A stretch of DNA of 64,000 nucleotides from Massilia sp. W12 (GTDB lineage: Bacteria; Pseudomonadota; Gammaproteobacteria; Burkholderiales; Burkholderiaceae_D): NCBI RefSeq assembly GCF_037300705.1, contig NZ_CP147776.1, positions 5,152,857 through 5,216,856 on the forward strand, written 5' to 3'. Shown here piece after piece: positions 36,073 to 45,719 of this stretch. The notes beneath the pieces were generated by a model. That model was not told where the DNA came from and searched no databases. It saw only the letters and a list, made by a program, of their open reading frames with translations. A program made the translations under genes and the position numbers. The number at the start of each line of letters is the position of its first letter. The first letter of the stretch is position 1.

Positions 36073-36638
36073 CAGAGCAAGGCCGGCAGACGCAGCAAAA
36101 ACTGCCCCAGCTCATCCAATAACAGCAAGGCGATTTGCAGCAAAATCAAAGCCGCCATCGGCGACAGATCAATATTCGCAATCGGCGGCAAGACGCGCCG
36201 GATCGGGCGCAACATCGGGCGGCTCAGTGCGTCAAAAAATGGAGCCAGCGGGGCCATCGGATTGATCCAGGAAAAAATCACGCTGATCAATAAAATCCCG
36301 CTCAAACCATACACAATCCAATTCAGCAAACGCAGCAAACCCCGGACCAGAATCGGATACGGCATGAATTCGCCCGACAACATCGATAACAGGGCGGAAG
36401 TCGCCAACGCCAGCAAGGCGGCGCCCAGCAAGCTGGCCCAGTCATAGCCGCCAAAGCCGGGCACCACGCGGCGCAAAGGTTTGACCAGCCAATCAGAGAG
36501 TTGATACGTGAATTGCGACAATTGCGCAGGAGGCCGGATGCGCACCGCCTGCATCCAAAAGCGCAGCAATAACACCAGCGCCAGCAGGCCGATCACGGCG
36601 GAGAGGATGATATTCAGAATACCCAGCAACACTGGCAA
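36072..36638 (-). CDS. YggT-family integral membrane protein
   Basis: The 188-residue protein has four to five hydrophobic helices and two related halves, each with the pattern Pro-(Leu/Met)-(Arg)2-(Val)-(Val/Leu)-Pro. YggT proteins have been linked to osmotic tolerance; the mechanism is unclear. Confidence 0.93.
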   Translation of the reverse strand: MPVLLGILNIILSAVIGLLALVLLLRFWMQAVRIRPPAQLSQFTYQLSDWLVKPLRRVVPGFGGYDWASLLGAALLALATSALLSMLSGEFMPYPILVRGLLRLLNWIVYGLSGILLISVIFSWINPMAPLAPFFDALSRPMLRPIRRVLPPIANIDLSPMAALILLQIALLLLDELGQFLLRLPALL

Positions 36639-36741
36639 CCTCCAGACAAAAACCGCCGCACAAAGGCGGCGGGATGGATGACAGCGCTATTATGCCACTG
36701 CCGCTGCGCTGCGCCGTTGTTTCGCCAACGGCGCATACGCA

Positions 36742-37395
36742 TTATGGACGCGGCCCGGTGGGAAACGGCCATGCTGCCGGATCGGCAGTTTTGGCGGCGG
36801 CTTTTTTTGCCGCCGGTTTTTTTGCTGCGGCCGGTTTGGCTGCCGGTTTGGCCGCTGCTTTCACCGCAGGCTTGGCTGCCGCCTTTTTCGCAGCCGGCTT
36901 GGCTGCCGGTTTGGCGGCGCAATCCGCAGCTTTCTTCACGCTCTTGGCGGCGGCAGGCGCTTTGGCCGGAGCCGCTTTTTTCGCTGCAGCCTTGGCCGGC
37001 TTGGCTTCGGCCTTTGCTTCAACCTTGGCCGGTTTGGCGGCGGCTTTCGCTTTCGCCGGTTTGGCTTCGGCTTTCACCTCGGTCTTGGCGCTGCTTTTTT
37101 TGACGGCGGCTTTGGCCGGTTTGGCGGGCGCTTCAGCTTTCGGCTCGGCTTTTTTCACGCTTTTTTTCGGCGCGCTTTCGGCTTTTACCGCTTTCGCGGC
37201 TTTCGCCGGTTTGGCTTCGGCTTTCACCTCGGCTTTAACTTCTGTTTTCGCGGCGGGCTTTTTGGCGGCTTCGGTTTTTTTCACCGCCGGCGCCTTGGCC
37301 GCTTTTTTCACTTCTGCCTCTTCAGCTTTTTTGGCCACGCTTTTTTTAGCGGGTTTATCGGCTGCCTTGGCTGCAGTTTTTTTACTGGTTGCCAT
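36742..37395 (-). CDS. histone H1-like Ala/Lys/Pro-rich DNA-binding protein
   Basis: The 217-residue protein is made almost wholly of Ala-Lys-Pro-type repeats, as in the HctB/AlgP-like histone tails of Burkholderiales. It should bind DNA by charge. The start at 37395 is set by GGAG 6 bp upstream. Repeat number may vary between strains. Confidence 0.9.
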   Translation of the reverse strand: MATSKKTAAKAADKPAKKSVAKKAEEAEVKKAAKAPAVKKTEAAKKPAAKTEVKAEVKAEAKPAKAAKAVKAESAPKKSVKKAEPKAEAPAKPAKAAVKKSSAKTEVKAEAKPAKAKAAAKPAKVEAKAEAKPAKAAAKKAAPAKAPAAAKSVKKAADCAAKPAAKPAAKKAAAKPAVKAAAKPAAKPAAAKKPAAKKAAAKTADPAAWPFPTGPRP

Positions 37396-37577
37396 GATTT
37401 CTCCTTCCTTCATCATGCAGATATCTAAACATGAAACCCGCTGCCGGCTGCAGCGGGTTATTCATCGGCACAAACATGGTCTGGTTATGCTAATGAATTC
37501 TGTCCCGCGCAAATGCGCGTGATGCAAGCAAAGGTTTGGGCTTGCATCGTGTTCCGGTGTGGCGCCCGCAAAAGACA

Positions 37578-37611
37578 AAACCGCCTGACTGCATGGCAAT
37601 CCAGGCGGTTT
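37578..37611. terminator. strong hairpin in the gap 37396-38005
   Basis: AAACCGCCTG and CAGGCGGTTT form a perfect 10-bp stem flanked by A and T residues, able to act on either strand. A second hairpin, CCCGCTG/CAGCGGG, is at 37437-37457. No gene was found in the other 500 bp of this gap. Confidence 0.6.
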
Positions 37612-38005
37612 GCGCTGCGATCATGTCCCCGGTTGCGGAATAAACGGCAAGGCTGCAGGCGCTGCGCCGCGCGGGGTGAACCGCACGGTGGCGCACAGTT
37701 GAAATGAAGCGACGCAAAAGGCAATCTCATTTCATCCATCCTTGGCCACAAATCAGTGATGCGCATTCCATGCAAACCGGGTGCGCTTCGTCGCATTGTA
37801 TCCTCAGTGAAACAATATTCCAACTTCGCTTTGCGCAAATCTGCAAGATTTATTTGCAGGCGCAAAAATCATTCCGGTTTTTGGTGTGTCCCACATTTTG
37901 AGGCGATTACAGCGGGGTTGGCGCGCGGCTTGATGGCGGCCCGGCGGCAGTGCGCAGCATGCTGTTTTGGCTGATGAAAAAGCCCGGTCTGCGCTGCTTT
38001 TTTCC

Positions 38006-38437
38006 TCACGGGTGACGCACATCAGGCTGCGCGCCGCTGTGCTGAAGGCGCAGCCGTTGGTGGATATCGGCATATGCGGCGGCGATCAATTCCTGCAGCG
38101 CAGGCGTATCACAGGACGCACCGGGTTTGAGTTTGATATGGCGCATATTTTTTCCACTGCCGCATAGCAGCGCCGCCGGATCCGGCAAATGTGCGCCATG
38201 GAAAAAGCCGAGGTTGAGGTGTGCGCTGAACACATTCACATACGCAAACGCCGCCATTTGCACGCATGCGGTGGCGTGGCCGTCGTGCAGACATTCCTGC
38301 ACATCGGGGCCGCATGCGCGCAGCTGCGCAAAACAGTTTTGCGCAAGTTCTCGCCAAGGGGCGGGACGGGTTGCCAGCCATGTCGCCAGCGCGGCATCGG
38401 CCGCGCAGGCTTGCGGCAAGATGAAGAGTGCGCCCAT
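38006..38437 (-). CDS. DUF1801-like protein
   Basis: The 143-residue protein has the block Asn-Leu-Gly-Phe-Phe-His-Gly-Ala-His-Leu-Pro-Asp-Pro and Gly-Lys-Asn-Met-Arg-His-Ile-Lys, which resembles DUF1801. Function unknown. It lies 20 bp after the next upstream gene and is probably co-transcribed with it. Confidence 0.75.
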   Translation of the reverse strand: MGALFILPQACAADAALATWLATRPAPWRELAQNCFAQLRACGPDVQECLHDGHATACVQMAAFAYVNVFSAHLNLGFFHGAHLPDPAALLCGSGKNMRHIKLKPGASCDTPALQELIAAAYADIHQRLRLQHSGAQPDVRHP

Positions 38438-38457
38438 ATGTGTTGGCTGCTCACGCC

Positions 38458-38997
38458 TTAACGCGCTGCGCGATATTTTTGCAGTGCGCGCGCCCAGCTT
38501 TCCGCTTCCAATTCCTCGAATTCAAATTCGATGTCATCAAACGCGTCGGCTTGCGCCGGCGTCAACACCGATGCGGGCGTCAGTCCCGGATTGCGGCTGA
38601 CAAAATTGGCCCCGTCTTGCAAGCTGAAAAGCGGCGTGAGCAATTCACAAGCCTGCGCAAACCACGGCGCCAGCGGATCATCGCAGGCCAGCAGACAGTG
38701 GCGCAGTTGTTCGATGCGTTGTGAGGTTTCGTTATAGAACAGGGCCAGCAAACCATCATGATTGAGCGTGCTGTAAATCAAATTGATGCACTGAAAATAT
38801 TTGAGCGCGCCAAAGAATGCAGACAATTCCGGCGGCAGCGTGCGCGCCTGGCCCTGATCCAGATCGGCCAGCATCACGCCCAGGCCAAGTTCGGTTTCAA
38901 TTTCCCAATTGAGTTCATACAGATTGTCTTCGTCCACTTGATCCGGCGCAGACATGTCTGCGCGCAACTTGCACAAGACGCTGAGTAAATCGCCCAT
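38458..38997 (-). CDS. hypothetical acidic protein
   Basis: The 179-residue, acidic, helical, soluble protein has a middle segment Leu-Lys-Tyr-Phe-Gln-Cys-Ile-Asn. The layout vaguely recalls DUF4375 but I cannot assign it. No catalytic motif seen. Confidence 0.7.
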   Translation of the reverse strand: MGDLLSVLCKLRADMSAPDQVDEDNLYELNWEIETELGLGVMLADLDQGQARTLPPELSAFFGALKYFQCINLIYSTLNHDGLLALFYNETSQRIEQLRHCLLACDDPLAPWFAQACELLTPLFSLQDGANFVSRNPGLTPASVLTPAQADAFDDIEFEFEELEAESWARALQKYRAAR

Positions 38998-39082
38998 GCG
39001 GCCTTCCTTTTTCCATGCAGTGTGAGGGATGCTGTCGCACCGGCGGCAAACAGGCTGCCGCTGCGCAAACCTTCATTGTCCC

Positions 39083-39457
39083 TCATTCCGCCAAATCTTG
39101 TGGCGTCGGGCAACGGCGGTCGGATTTTGCGCTCAGTAATTGATTATTTGCGTATTGGCATTGAAACGGGCGCGATTTCGGCTCGGTGATTTCAGCGTGT
39201 TTCAGCTGGCCTTTTTGATATTGCAGATTGGCCATCAATTGCTGATTGCTGAGCCAGAATTTGCGGCAGCCGGAATAATTTGGCGGCAGTGCGCCTGGAT
39301 AGATTTGCAGCGCCATGCCGCGCTGTTCACGCTGCAGCGCATCTTTCGGCGGCGCTGACAGTTCGCAATTGCTGCCGGAAAAATTCAAGCCCGCCGCGCT
39401 CACCGGCGTCAGCGCTGAACTCAGCAAGATGCAAAACAGCATGCGAAGCATCAACAT
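39083..39457 (-). CDS. small exported protein, unknown
   Basis: The 124-residue protein has a signal peptide (cleavage near Ser-Ala-Ala at 22) and four cysteines likely forming disulfides in the periplasm. An internal Met at 3 or 6 may be the true start. No family recognised. Confidence 0.75.
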   Translation of the reverse strand: MLMLRMLFCILLSSALTPVSAAGLNFSGSNCELSAPPKDALQREQRGMALQIYPGALPPNYSGCRKFWLSNQQLMANLQYQKGQLKHAEITEPKSRPFQCQYANNQLLSAKSDRRCPTPQDLAE

Positions 39458-39621
39458 GAAGAAATCCTTTCATCCGGCATGGCGCAATCGGCAATTGTTT
39501 GCTGGCGTGTAAATCAGCGTAGCGCGGAATGCGCTTGGATGCAAATGAATGCGCGCCGGTGATCGCCGCCCGGGCGGGGAAATGCAGGGCGCCTGCCGCA
39601 GCGGCGCACTGGCCGGCGCCT

Positions 39622-40221
39622 TCACCCGGTCTGATCGCTCCACCTCAAGCGATCCCAACCGGCGCTTTGCAGACTGTCGCGATATCGGGGCCAATCAAAA
39701 CACGGCCCCGGATCGGTCTTGCGTCCGGGCGCAATATGCTGATGTCCGGCTATCGCGCGCAGCTGCGGGTAATGCGCCAGCAAGGCGCAACTGAGTTGTT
39801 GCAAACTGCGATATTGCGCCTCCTCAAACGGCAACCAGTCACATCCTTCCAGCTCAATTCCGATAGAAAAATGATTGCATTGCGCGCGTCCCTGCCAGCT
39901 GGAAACGCCGGCATGCCAGGCGCGCGCCTGACATCCGACAAATTGCTGAATTTGTCCCTTCCGGGTAATCAAAAAATGGGCGGAGACTTGCAAACCCTGC
40001 AAACTGGCGAAGGAAGCATGGGCGGCGCTGTCGAGCTGGCCGAGAAATAAGGCAGCGATATGCGGGCCGCCGAATTCGCCCGCCGGCAAGCTGATATTGT
40101 GGATCACCAGCAATTCCGGCTGCATGCCGGCGGCGCGCGCATCCTGAAACGGACTGGGCAGGCGCTGTGCGCCGTGCAACCAGCCTTGCGCATCCAGCGT
40201 CCAGGCCTCAGTCGGGATCAT
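39622..40221 (-). CDS. ampD: 1,6-anhydro-N-acetylmuramyl-L-alanine amidase
   Basis: The 199-residue protein carries zinc ligands in Val-Ile-His-Asn, Ala-Trp-His-Ala-Gly-Val-Ser, and Asp-Pro-Gly-Pro-Cys-Phe-Asp-Trp, plus Ala-Gly-His-Gln-His-Ile. It recycles cell-wall muropeptides in the cytoplasm. The start at 40221 overlaps the end of pilR by 14 bp. Loss of AmpD raises AmpC beta-lactamase in some bacteria. Confidence 0.95.
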   Translation of the reverse strand: MIPTEAWTLDAQGWLHGAQRLPSPFQDARAAGMQPELLVIHNISLPAGEFGGPHIAALFLGQLDSAAHASFASLQGLQVSAHFLITRKGQIQQFVGCQARAWHAGVSSWQGRAQCNHFSIGIELEGCDWLPFEEAQYRSLQQLSCALLAHYPQLRAIAGHQHIAPGRKTDPGPCFDWPRYRDSLQSAGWDRLRWSDQTG

Positions 40222-41728
40222 GGATTTCCAGCCTTTGCACTTGATAGCGCAATTGGCGGAAACTGATGCCCAGCAATTCCGCCGCTGCGGTGCGGTTGTA
40301 GGTGGTTTGTTCCAGCGCGCTGATGATGATCTGCTTTTCCACCTGATCCAGAAAACTGGGCAAATCCTGCCCCTTGCGTCGCCAGAATTCGGCCACCGCC
40401 TGCGCGATGCCATCCACATCCTGCACCCCGCCTGCCGCCTGGGTCTCGGCCTGCGGCGGCGCGGCGGGCGGCGGCGTTTCGGCTGGCGCGGGAGCGGCAG
40501 GTGCGGCGGCGGGCGGCGCGCTGTGCAATAAGCTGCCATCGCCGGCGATATCGGCAGGACGCTGCGGCATGTCGCTTAAGCTGCGGCCCGGTTTTAACGC
40601 CAGATCGGAGACTTCAATCACGCCATCATTGGCAAACGCCAGAGCGCGCTCAAGGATATTTTCCAATTCCCGCACATTGCCCGGAAAACTGTAATCCGAC
40701 AAGGCATGCAAAGCCGCTTCGGACAAGCGGCCTTGCACACCATGCGCGGCGCCCAGGCGCTGCAAAATATTTTCGGTCAGCACGCCCAGATCGTCGAGCC
40801 GCTCACGCAATGGCGGCAGACTGAGTTCAATCACATTCAAGCGGTAAAACAAGTCTTGCCGGAACTTGCCTTTTTCCACCCATTCCGCCAGGTTTTGATG
40901 GGTCGCGCTGATGATGCGCACGTCCACCGGCTCTTCCGCCGTGGCGCCGATTTTACGCACGCGCCGCTCTTGAATCGCGCGCAGCAGTTTGACTTGCATA
41001 GGCAGCGGCAAATCGGCCACTTCATCCAGCATCAGGGTGCCGCCATTGGCAGCCTGAAAAAAGCCGTCGCGCTCATCGCTGGCGCCGGTGAAAGCGCCTT
41101 TGCGGTAGCCGAAAAATTCGGCTTCCATCAGCGTTTCGGGGATCGCGCCGCAGTTGACGGCGATGAAAGGCTTGTTGGCGCGCGCGCTTTGCGCATGGAT
41201 TTCGCGCGCCGCCAGCTCTTTCCCGCTGCCCGATTCGCCAGTGATGGAAATCGGCGCCATCGAGCGCGCCAGGCGCGCGATTTGCGCGCGCAAATCCTGC
41301 ATCGCGCGCGAAGCGCCGATCAGGCGCGAACCGGGAGCCGCTTCCGGCGCGCTTTTATTCTGTCCCAATCCCAGGGCTGATTGCACCAGCAGACGCAACT
41401 GATCCAGCGCCACCGGCTTGGTGACATAATCAAATGCGCCGGCTTTCAAGGCCACCACCGCATTTTCCGCACTGCCATATGCGGTCACCACTGCAACCGG
41501 GGTATTTTTAAATTTGCTGCTGATTTCGCTGACCAGCTCGATTCCCATGCCATCCGGCAGACGCATATCGGTCAGCACCAGCGCATATTCATGTTTGGCC
41601 AGCAGCTTGCGCGCGCTCTGCAAATCCTCTGCGCTGTCCACATCCAAACCCATGCGCAAGATGGTGATTTCGAGCAGATCGCGCAAATCCTGCTCATCGT
41701 CAACTACCAAAACCCGTGGAGCTGTCAT
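40208..41728 (-). CDS. pilR: sigma-54-dependent response regulator, PilR-like
   Basis: The 506-residue protein has a receiver domain with Asp10-Asp11 and phosphoacceptor Asp54. An AAA+ domain follows (Gly-Glu-Ser-Gly-Ser-Gly-Lys-Glu and Gly-Ala-Phe-Thr-Gly-Ala, needed for sigma-54 contact), then a Pro/Ala linker and a Fis-type HTH at the end. The start overlaps the sensor gene stop (ATGA). The regulated pilin gene is not in the window. Confidence 0.93.
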   Translation of the reverse strand: MTAPRVLVVDDEQDLRDLLEITILRMGLDVDSAEDLQSARKLLAKHEYALVLTDMRLPDGMGIELVSEISSKFKNTPVAVVTAYGSAENAVVALKAGAFDYVTKPVALDQLRLLVQSALGLGQNKSAPEAAPGSRLIGASRAMQDLRAQIARLARSMAPISITGESGSGKELAAREIHAQSARANKPFIAVNCGAIPETLMEAEFFGYRKGAFTGASDERDGFFQAANGGTLMLDEVADLPLPMQVKLLRAIQERRVRKIGATAEEPVDVRIISATHQNLAEWVEKGKFRQDLFYRLNVIELSLPPLRERLDDLGVLTENILQRLGAAHGVQGRLSEAALHALSDYSFPGNVRELENILERALAFANDGVIEVSDLALKPGRSLSDMPQRPADIAGDGSLLHSAPPAAAPAAPAPAETPPPAAPPQAETQAAGGVQDVDGIAQAVAEFWRRKGQDLPSFLDQVEKQIIISALEQTTYNRTAAAELLGISFRQLRYQVQRLEIHDPD

Positions 41729-43452
41729 TGTTTCGCCTCTTTTTCCCAAGCGCCAAAACTGATCACAAAACGCCCGCTGGACTCATCTTCCAGCTGCATA
41801 TCGCCATCATCAATGCGGTATTCATAATCCAGCATCGCGCCATTGTTCATGCATAATTCGCGCGCCAGATACAAGCCAAGCCCGGTGCCTTTGGAGGATG
41901 TGGTGTAAAACGGCTCAAACAAATGGGCCCGCACTTCGCTGGAAATGCCGGGGCCGTCGTCTTGCACATGCAATTCCAGACGGCCTGCGCGGATCACTTC
42001 CAGCATTTTGATGCTGCCGGGGCGGCCTGAGGCGTAACGCACCGCATTCGAGAGCAGATTCACCACCACTTCACGCAAATGCAAGGGATCAAAGCGCACC
42101 AGCGCCTGGCTGGGCGGCCCCAGCATCAACAAACTTTCCGGCAATTCATGGGTTTCTTCAAACTCATTGCGGATTTCACCCAGCAGGCGCGATAAATTCA
42201 GCGGTTCATTATTCGGCTGCACTTTGCGCGAGAGTTGCAAGATGTCTTCAATCATGCGATTCACCCGCGTCACATTGTCGCCCACGATATTCAGCAAACG
42301 CACCTGGGTCTTGCTGTTCAATTCTTCTGACAATAGTGCGGCGGCATGCGAAATCGCGGCCAGCGGATTGCGCACCTCATGCGCAATGCTGGCGGTCAGG
42401 CGGCCCATCGAAGCCAGTTTCAATTGCTGCGCCTGGTTTTCAATCTCCCCCACGTCCTGCAGGAACAGCACGGTGCGCGCATCCGGCCCGACTGCGCCAT
42501 GCACGCGCACAAAACGCACTTTCAAGTGCACCGTTTGTTCGCGCCGCCCGCTCCACAACGGCCCGCCATAAGAACTTTGCTCATCTAAGGGCCGGATGCT
42601 CAAAAACACCTGGGATGCGGTATCCGGCAGACTGGCGTCGCCAGTCTGCTGCAAACTCTGCAACCAGTTGCGGTGCGCCTCCACCATTGCATGCATAGTC
42701 GGCAAATCGCTCAGCCGGGTCAATCCCAAGTCGGGGATATCATCCAGATGCAAACCCAGCATGGTTTGCGCCGCCGGATTGCTGGAGTAGATAGAGCTGT
42801 CATCGCCCAATACTAAAATGCCGTCGCCCACGTCGGCAATCACAATCCGGTTGATGTGCAATTGCATTTGCAAATCGCGCCCGCGCTGCAGCGCCAACTC
42901 TTCCTGCCGGATCAGTTTGCCGGCCAGACGTGAGACCACCACCACGGTGGTGAAGAAGGCCACCCCATACAAGCCGGTTTGCAATATCGGCACTTCCGGC
43001 ATGTGCAAAAACACCTGGTAAGTGCCTTCCAACACCAGAAACAGCGACACCATCGCCGCGTAAGTCAGCGCCAGCATCAGCGGCGCCAGCACCGCCAAGC
43101 CGGCCAGCGGCAGCAAAAACAAAATCGCCAAACCGCTCTTGGCGCCGCCGGCGGCGATGTAAAGCAAGGCGATGATGACCAGATCCAGCGTGACCTGGGC
43201 CAACAATTGCAAGGTGAAATGCTGGCGGTAATACATGGCTGAGAGCGAAAGCAAAATCGCGCTCAGCAGATAAAACACGCCGGTGTCGGGATATTGGAAT
43301 TGCTGGGCGACTTCGATGCCCTTGGCGTTGAACTGGGTGTACACCAGCAAGACGCTGGCCACCACCACCCGCGTCAAGCCAAAGGTTTGCAATGAGCGCC
43401 AAAAGCTTTCGCGCGCTTCAATCGGGCGCAAGCCGGCGGGCAGCAATTTCAT
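41725..43452 (-). CDS. pilS: membrane sensor histidine kinase, PilS-like
   Basis: The 575-residue protein has six hydrophobic helices in the first 190 residues and a PAS domain. The HisKA box is Ile-Ala-His-Glu-Val-Arg-Asn-Pro-Leu, and the HATPase has Asp-Asp-Gly-Pro-Gly-Ile and Gly-Thr-Gly-Leu-Gly-Leu. It pairs with the adjacent response regulator. PilSR tunes type IV pilin expression. Confidence 0.93.
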   Translation of the reverse strand: MKLLPAGLRPIEARESFWRSLQTFGLTRVVVASVLLVYTQFNAKGIEVAQQFQYPDTGVFYLLSAILLSLSAMYYRQHFTLQLLAQVTLDLVIIALLYIAAGGAKSGLAILFLLPLAGLAVLAPLMLALTYAAMVSLFLVLEGTYQVFLHMPEVPILQTGLYGVAFFTTVVVVSRLAGKLIRQEELALQRGRDLQMQLHINRIVIADVGDGILVLGDDSSIYSSNPAAQTMLGLHLDDIPDLGLTRLSDLPTMHAMVEAHRNWLQSLQQTGDASLPDTASQVFLSIRPLDEQSSYGGPLWSGRREQTVHLKVRFVRVHGAVGPDARTVLFLQDVGEIENQAQQLKLASMGRLTASIAHEVRNPLAAISHAAALLSEELNSKTQVRLLNIVGDNVTRVNRMIEDILQLSRKVQPNNEPLNLSRLLGEIRNEFEETHELPESLLMLGPPSQALVRFDPLHLREVVVNLLSNAVRYASGRPGSIKMLEVIRAGRLELHVQDDGPGISSEVRAHLFEPFYTTSSKGTGLGLYLARELCMNNGAMLDYEYRIDDGDMQLEDESSGRFVISFGAWEKEAKQ

Positions 43453-43700
43453 GATGCAGTATGCTGTTGTTGATGTTCAGCGCTGCAAAATACCCGGCCT
43501 TGGACATCATATACCGCCTCAGAGGCCGGGAAGGCGACCTGGCAATGGGTGCAACGCAACAGTTTTTCCGCCTCGACCGGTAAATGGCCGGGGCCGGCGG
43601 GCGGCGGCGCGGATGGCGGGCGGGCGCGCTGTTTGAATTTCTTTTTCAGCGCCAGCCACACCAGCAACAACAGCGCAAGCCAGAATAGAAAGCGGCTCAT
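43449..43700 (-). CDS. PP0621-family small membrane protein
   Basis: The 83-residue protein has an N-terminal helix, a Pro-rich linker and a Cys-Thr-His-Cys...Phe-Cys-Ser-Ala-Glu-His zinc motif. It sits between the CcsA-like and pilS genes with ATGA overlaps on both sides, the usual PP0621 setting. Function unknown. Confidence 0.9.
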   Translation of the reverse strand: MSRFLFWLALLLLVWLALKKKFKQRARPPSAPPPAGPGHLPVEAEKLLRCTHCQVAFPASEAVYDVQGRVFCSAEHQQQHTAS

Positions 43701-44497
43701 ACGCTCCCCCGGTGCAAAATCACTTCCAGCACAAAACGGCTGCCGACATAGGCCAGCAATAAAGCGCCAAAGCCGGACAGGGTGAAGCCAAGCGCGGTCT
43801 TGCCGCGCCAGCCGCGAAAACTGCGCCCGGCCAGCAAAATGCCAAACAAGAACCAGGACAAGAGGGTAAACACGGTTTTATGGTCAAAGCGCAAGGGCCG
43901 GCCAAATAATTGTTCTGAAAACACGATGCCGGACAGCACCGTCAGACTGAGCAGGGTGAAGCCGATGGCGATTAAGCGGAACAGCAGTCTTTCCATGGTC
44001 AAGAGCGCCGGCAGGCGGTCAAGTATGGCGCCAAACCAGCTCTCTTGACCCTGGCGCGCATGCAGGCGCGACTCTTGCAGCGCCATCAACACGGCATGAA
44101 ATACGGCAATGGTCAGACTGGCGTAGGCCAGAATTGCAATCAGGATATGCCAGCCGAACAGCGGGGATTTATGTTCCAGCAACTGCAGCGCACCGGGAAA
44201 AGCCAGCGGCAGCAGGCAGCTGACGGCGGCAACCGGCAGCATCAGGACGCGCAAACCGTCCAGCGCCAGATTGCGGTTTTCCAGCAGCCAGGCGGCCACC
44301 GAAACCCACATGGTGAGAGAAAGCACAACCGCAAAGCCCAGACGCAGGCCGCCGGGGACAAAGCTTTGTTGCCATAAAAAGCCGGCTTGCAGCAACCAGG
44401 CCAGCAACACGCCGCCGTTACGCAAATCCGGGCGCTGCGGCGCAAATGCGCACAGCAGGTATAACAGGGCGGCGATGGTGGAACAGAATATGAGCAT
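43697..44497 (-). CDS. CcsA/HemX-like cytochrome c assembly membrane protein (YpjD type)
   Basis: The 266-residue protein has about eight helices and a heme-handling-type segment Gly-Trp-His near 118 plus Asp-His-Lys near 216. It belongs to the cytochrome C assembly protein superfamily. The true role of this branch is not settled. Small complementary stem GCGGCGCC/GGCGCCGC lies at 44561-44582, between it and rdgC. Confidence 0.9.
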   Translation of the reverse strand: MLIFCSTIAALLYLLCAFAPQRPDLRNGGVLLAWLLQAGFLWQQSFVPGGLRLGFAVVLSLTMWVSVAAWLLENRNLALDGLRVLMLPVAAVSCLLPLAFPGALQLLEHKSPLFGWHILIAILAYASLTIAVFHAVLMALQESRLHARQGQESWFGAILDRLPALLTMERLLFRLIAIGFTLLSLTVLSGIVFSEQLFGRPLRFDHKTVFTLLSWFLFGILLAGRSFRGWRGKTALGFTLSGFGALLLAYVGSRFVLEVILHRGSV

Positions 44498-44598
44498 GAT
44501 TTCTCAGGACGCAAGCCAATCTGGCACATTCCGGCAAAGATAGCACGGAAGCCGCATACTGCGGCGCCATACACGGCGCCGCGTCATGCTCCGCCGCT

Positions 44599-45495
44599 TC
44601 AGTCTTTGTGTTCGCCGCCCAGGGCCAACACCAGATCAGCGATCAATTTCGCCAATTCCCCCGTCATCAGGGTGAAATCAGCGTCGAAACGCTCATCATC
44701 GTCAAAGCTTTGCGCTTCGTTTTCTTTCAGCACGTCGAGCGCTTTGACGCTCTTGACCGCCATGCCTTCGGTCAGCACAAAGGAAACCCGGTCGGCCCAG
44801 GTCATGGCCAGGCGGGTGCACTGCTTGCCGCCGGCGATATGACGGCGCACATCTTCCGGCTCCAGGGTGTGATTCACGAAGCGCACCTTGGCCCGGCTTT
44901 CGCCGCTGGCGCTGAGTTCGGTGTCCTGGTCCACGGTGAAGCCGCCCGGCGCATCGTCTTCCGCCAGCCAGGTCGTCATGGCGCTGCCGGGCGAGGTGGC
45001 GACGTTCAGATTGGTCACCGGCATTTTGTCTATGCCTTTGAGCAGGCTTTTCAAAATATCGTCGGCCTTGGAAGCGGCGGCGGCGTCCACCGCCAGCCAG
45101 CCATTCACCGGATCAATCCAAACCCGGGTGCTGCTCTTGATCGAAAAGGCGCGCGGCAGCAATTCTTCGGTGATGTCTTCTTTCAGCTCGCGCATTTGTT
45201 TCTTGCCGGGCTTGAAACCCTGCTTTTCTTCCAGCTCGATGGCGCGCGCCTTGGCGACTTGATTGATGACAGAAGCCGGCAGCAATTTCTTTTCATATTG
45301 CATTTGCAACAGCATTTGCTTGCCCACGGTGTACACCAGCTTGTCATTGCCGCGCGGCGCCACCCAGCCCTGGGTGGACATATCCTGGCTGCTGCATTCA
45401 ACGAATTTAAGCGGCGCCAGCGCTTCTTCAATTTGTTCGGGAGTGATGGCCCAGGGGGCCGGCAGGCGGTAAATTTGCAGGTTTTTAAACCACAT
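44599..45495 (-). CDS. rdgC: recombination-associated protein RdgC
   Basis: The 298-residue protein starts [11 protein letters not shown] and is the family length. RdgC forms a ring on double-stranded DNA and limits RecA activity. Intact and soluble. Confidence 0.96.
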   Translation of the reverse strand: MWFKNLQIYRLPAPWAITPEQIEEALAPLKFVECSSQDMSTQGWVAPRGNDKLVYTVGKQMLLQMQYEKKLLPASVINQVAKARAIELEEKQGFKPGKKQMRELKEDITEELLPRAFSIKSSTRVWIDPVNGWLAVDAAAASKADDILKSLLKGIDKMPVTNLNVATSPGSAMTTWLAEDDAPGGFTVDQDTELSASGESRAKVRFVNHTLEPEDVRRHIAGGKQCTRLAMTWADRVSFVLTEGMAVKSVKALDVLKENEAQSFDDDERFDADFTLMTGELAKLIADLVLALGGEHKD

Positions 45496-45719
45496 GATGA
45501 GATCCGTTAGCTATCCGAAAGCGGAGAAAGAGCGCTATTCTACACCCCGGGCGCCGGCCTGCGGCGCGCGCGGGGATGGCTTTGCTTGCAGAGTGTTGCA
45601 GATCAGGCGTGACGGCGGCGGCGCGCGATGGCGCCTGGCATGGCCAGGGTTTCGCCTGGCTTGCCTGTTTGGCGGATGATTTGTGCAAGCGCATTGCCGG
45701 CCATAATGGCGACACGGCC

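Noticed and set aside
36742..37395. A tandem DNA repeat array or satellite.
   Set aside because: The repetition reflects Ala/Lys/Pro codons of a histone H1-like protein with a good ribosome site.
38458..38997. Assignment to DUF4375/DMP19.
   Set aside because: Only a short segment looked similar; not enough to name the family.
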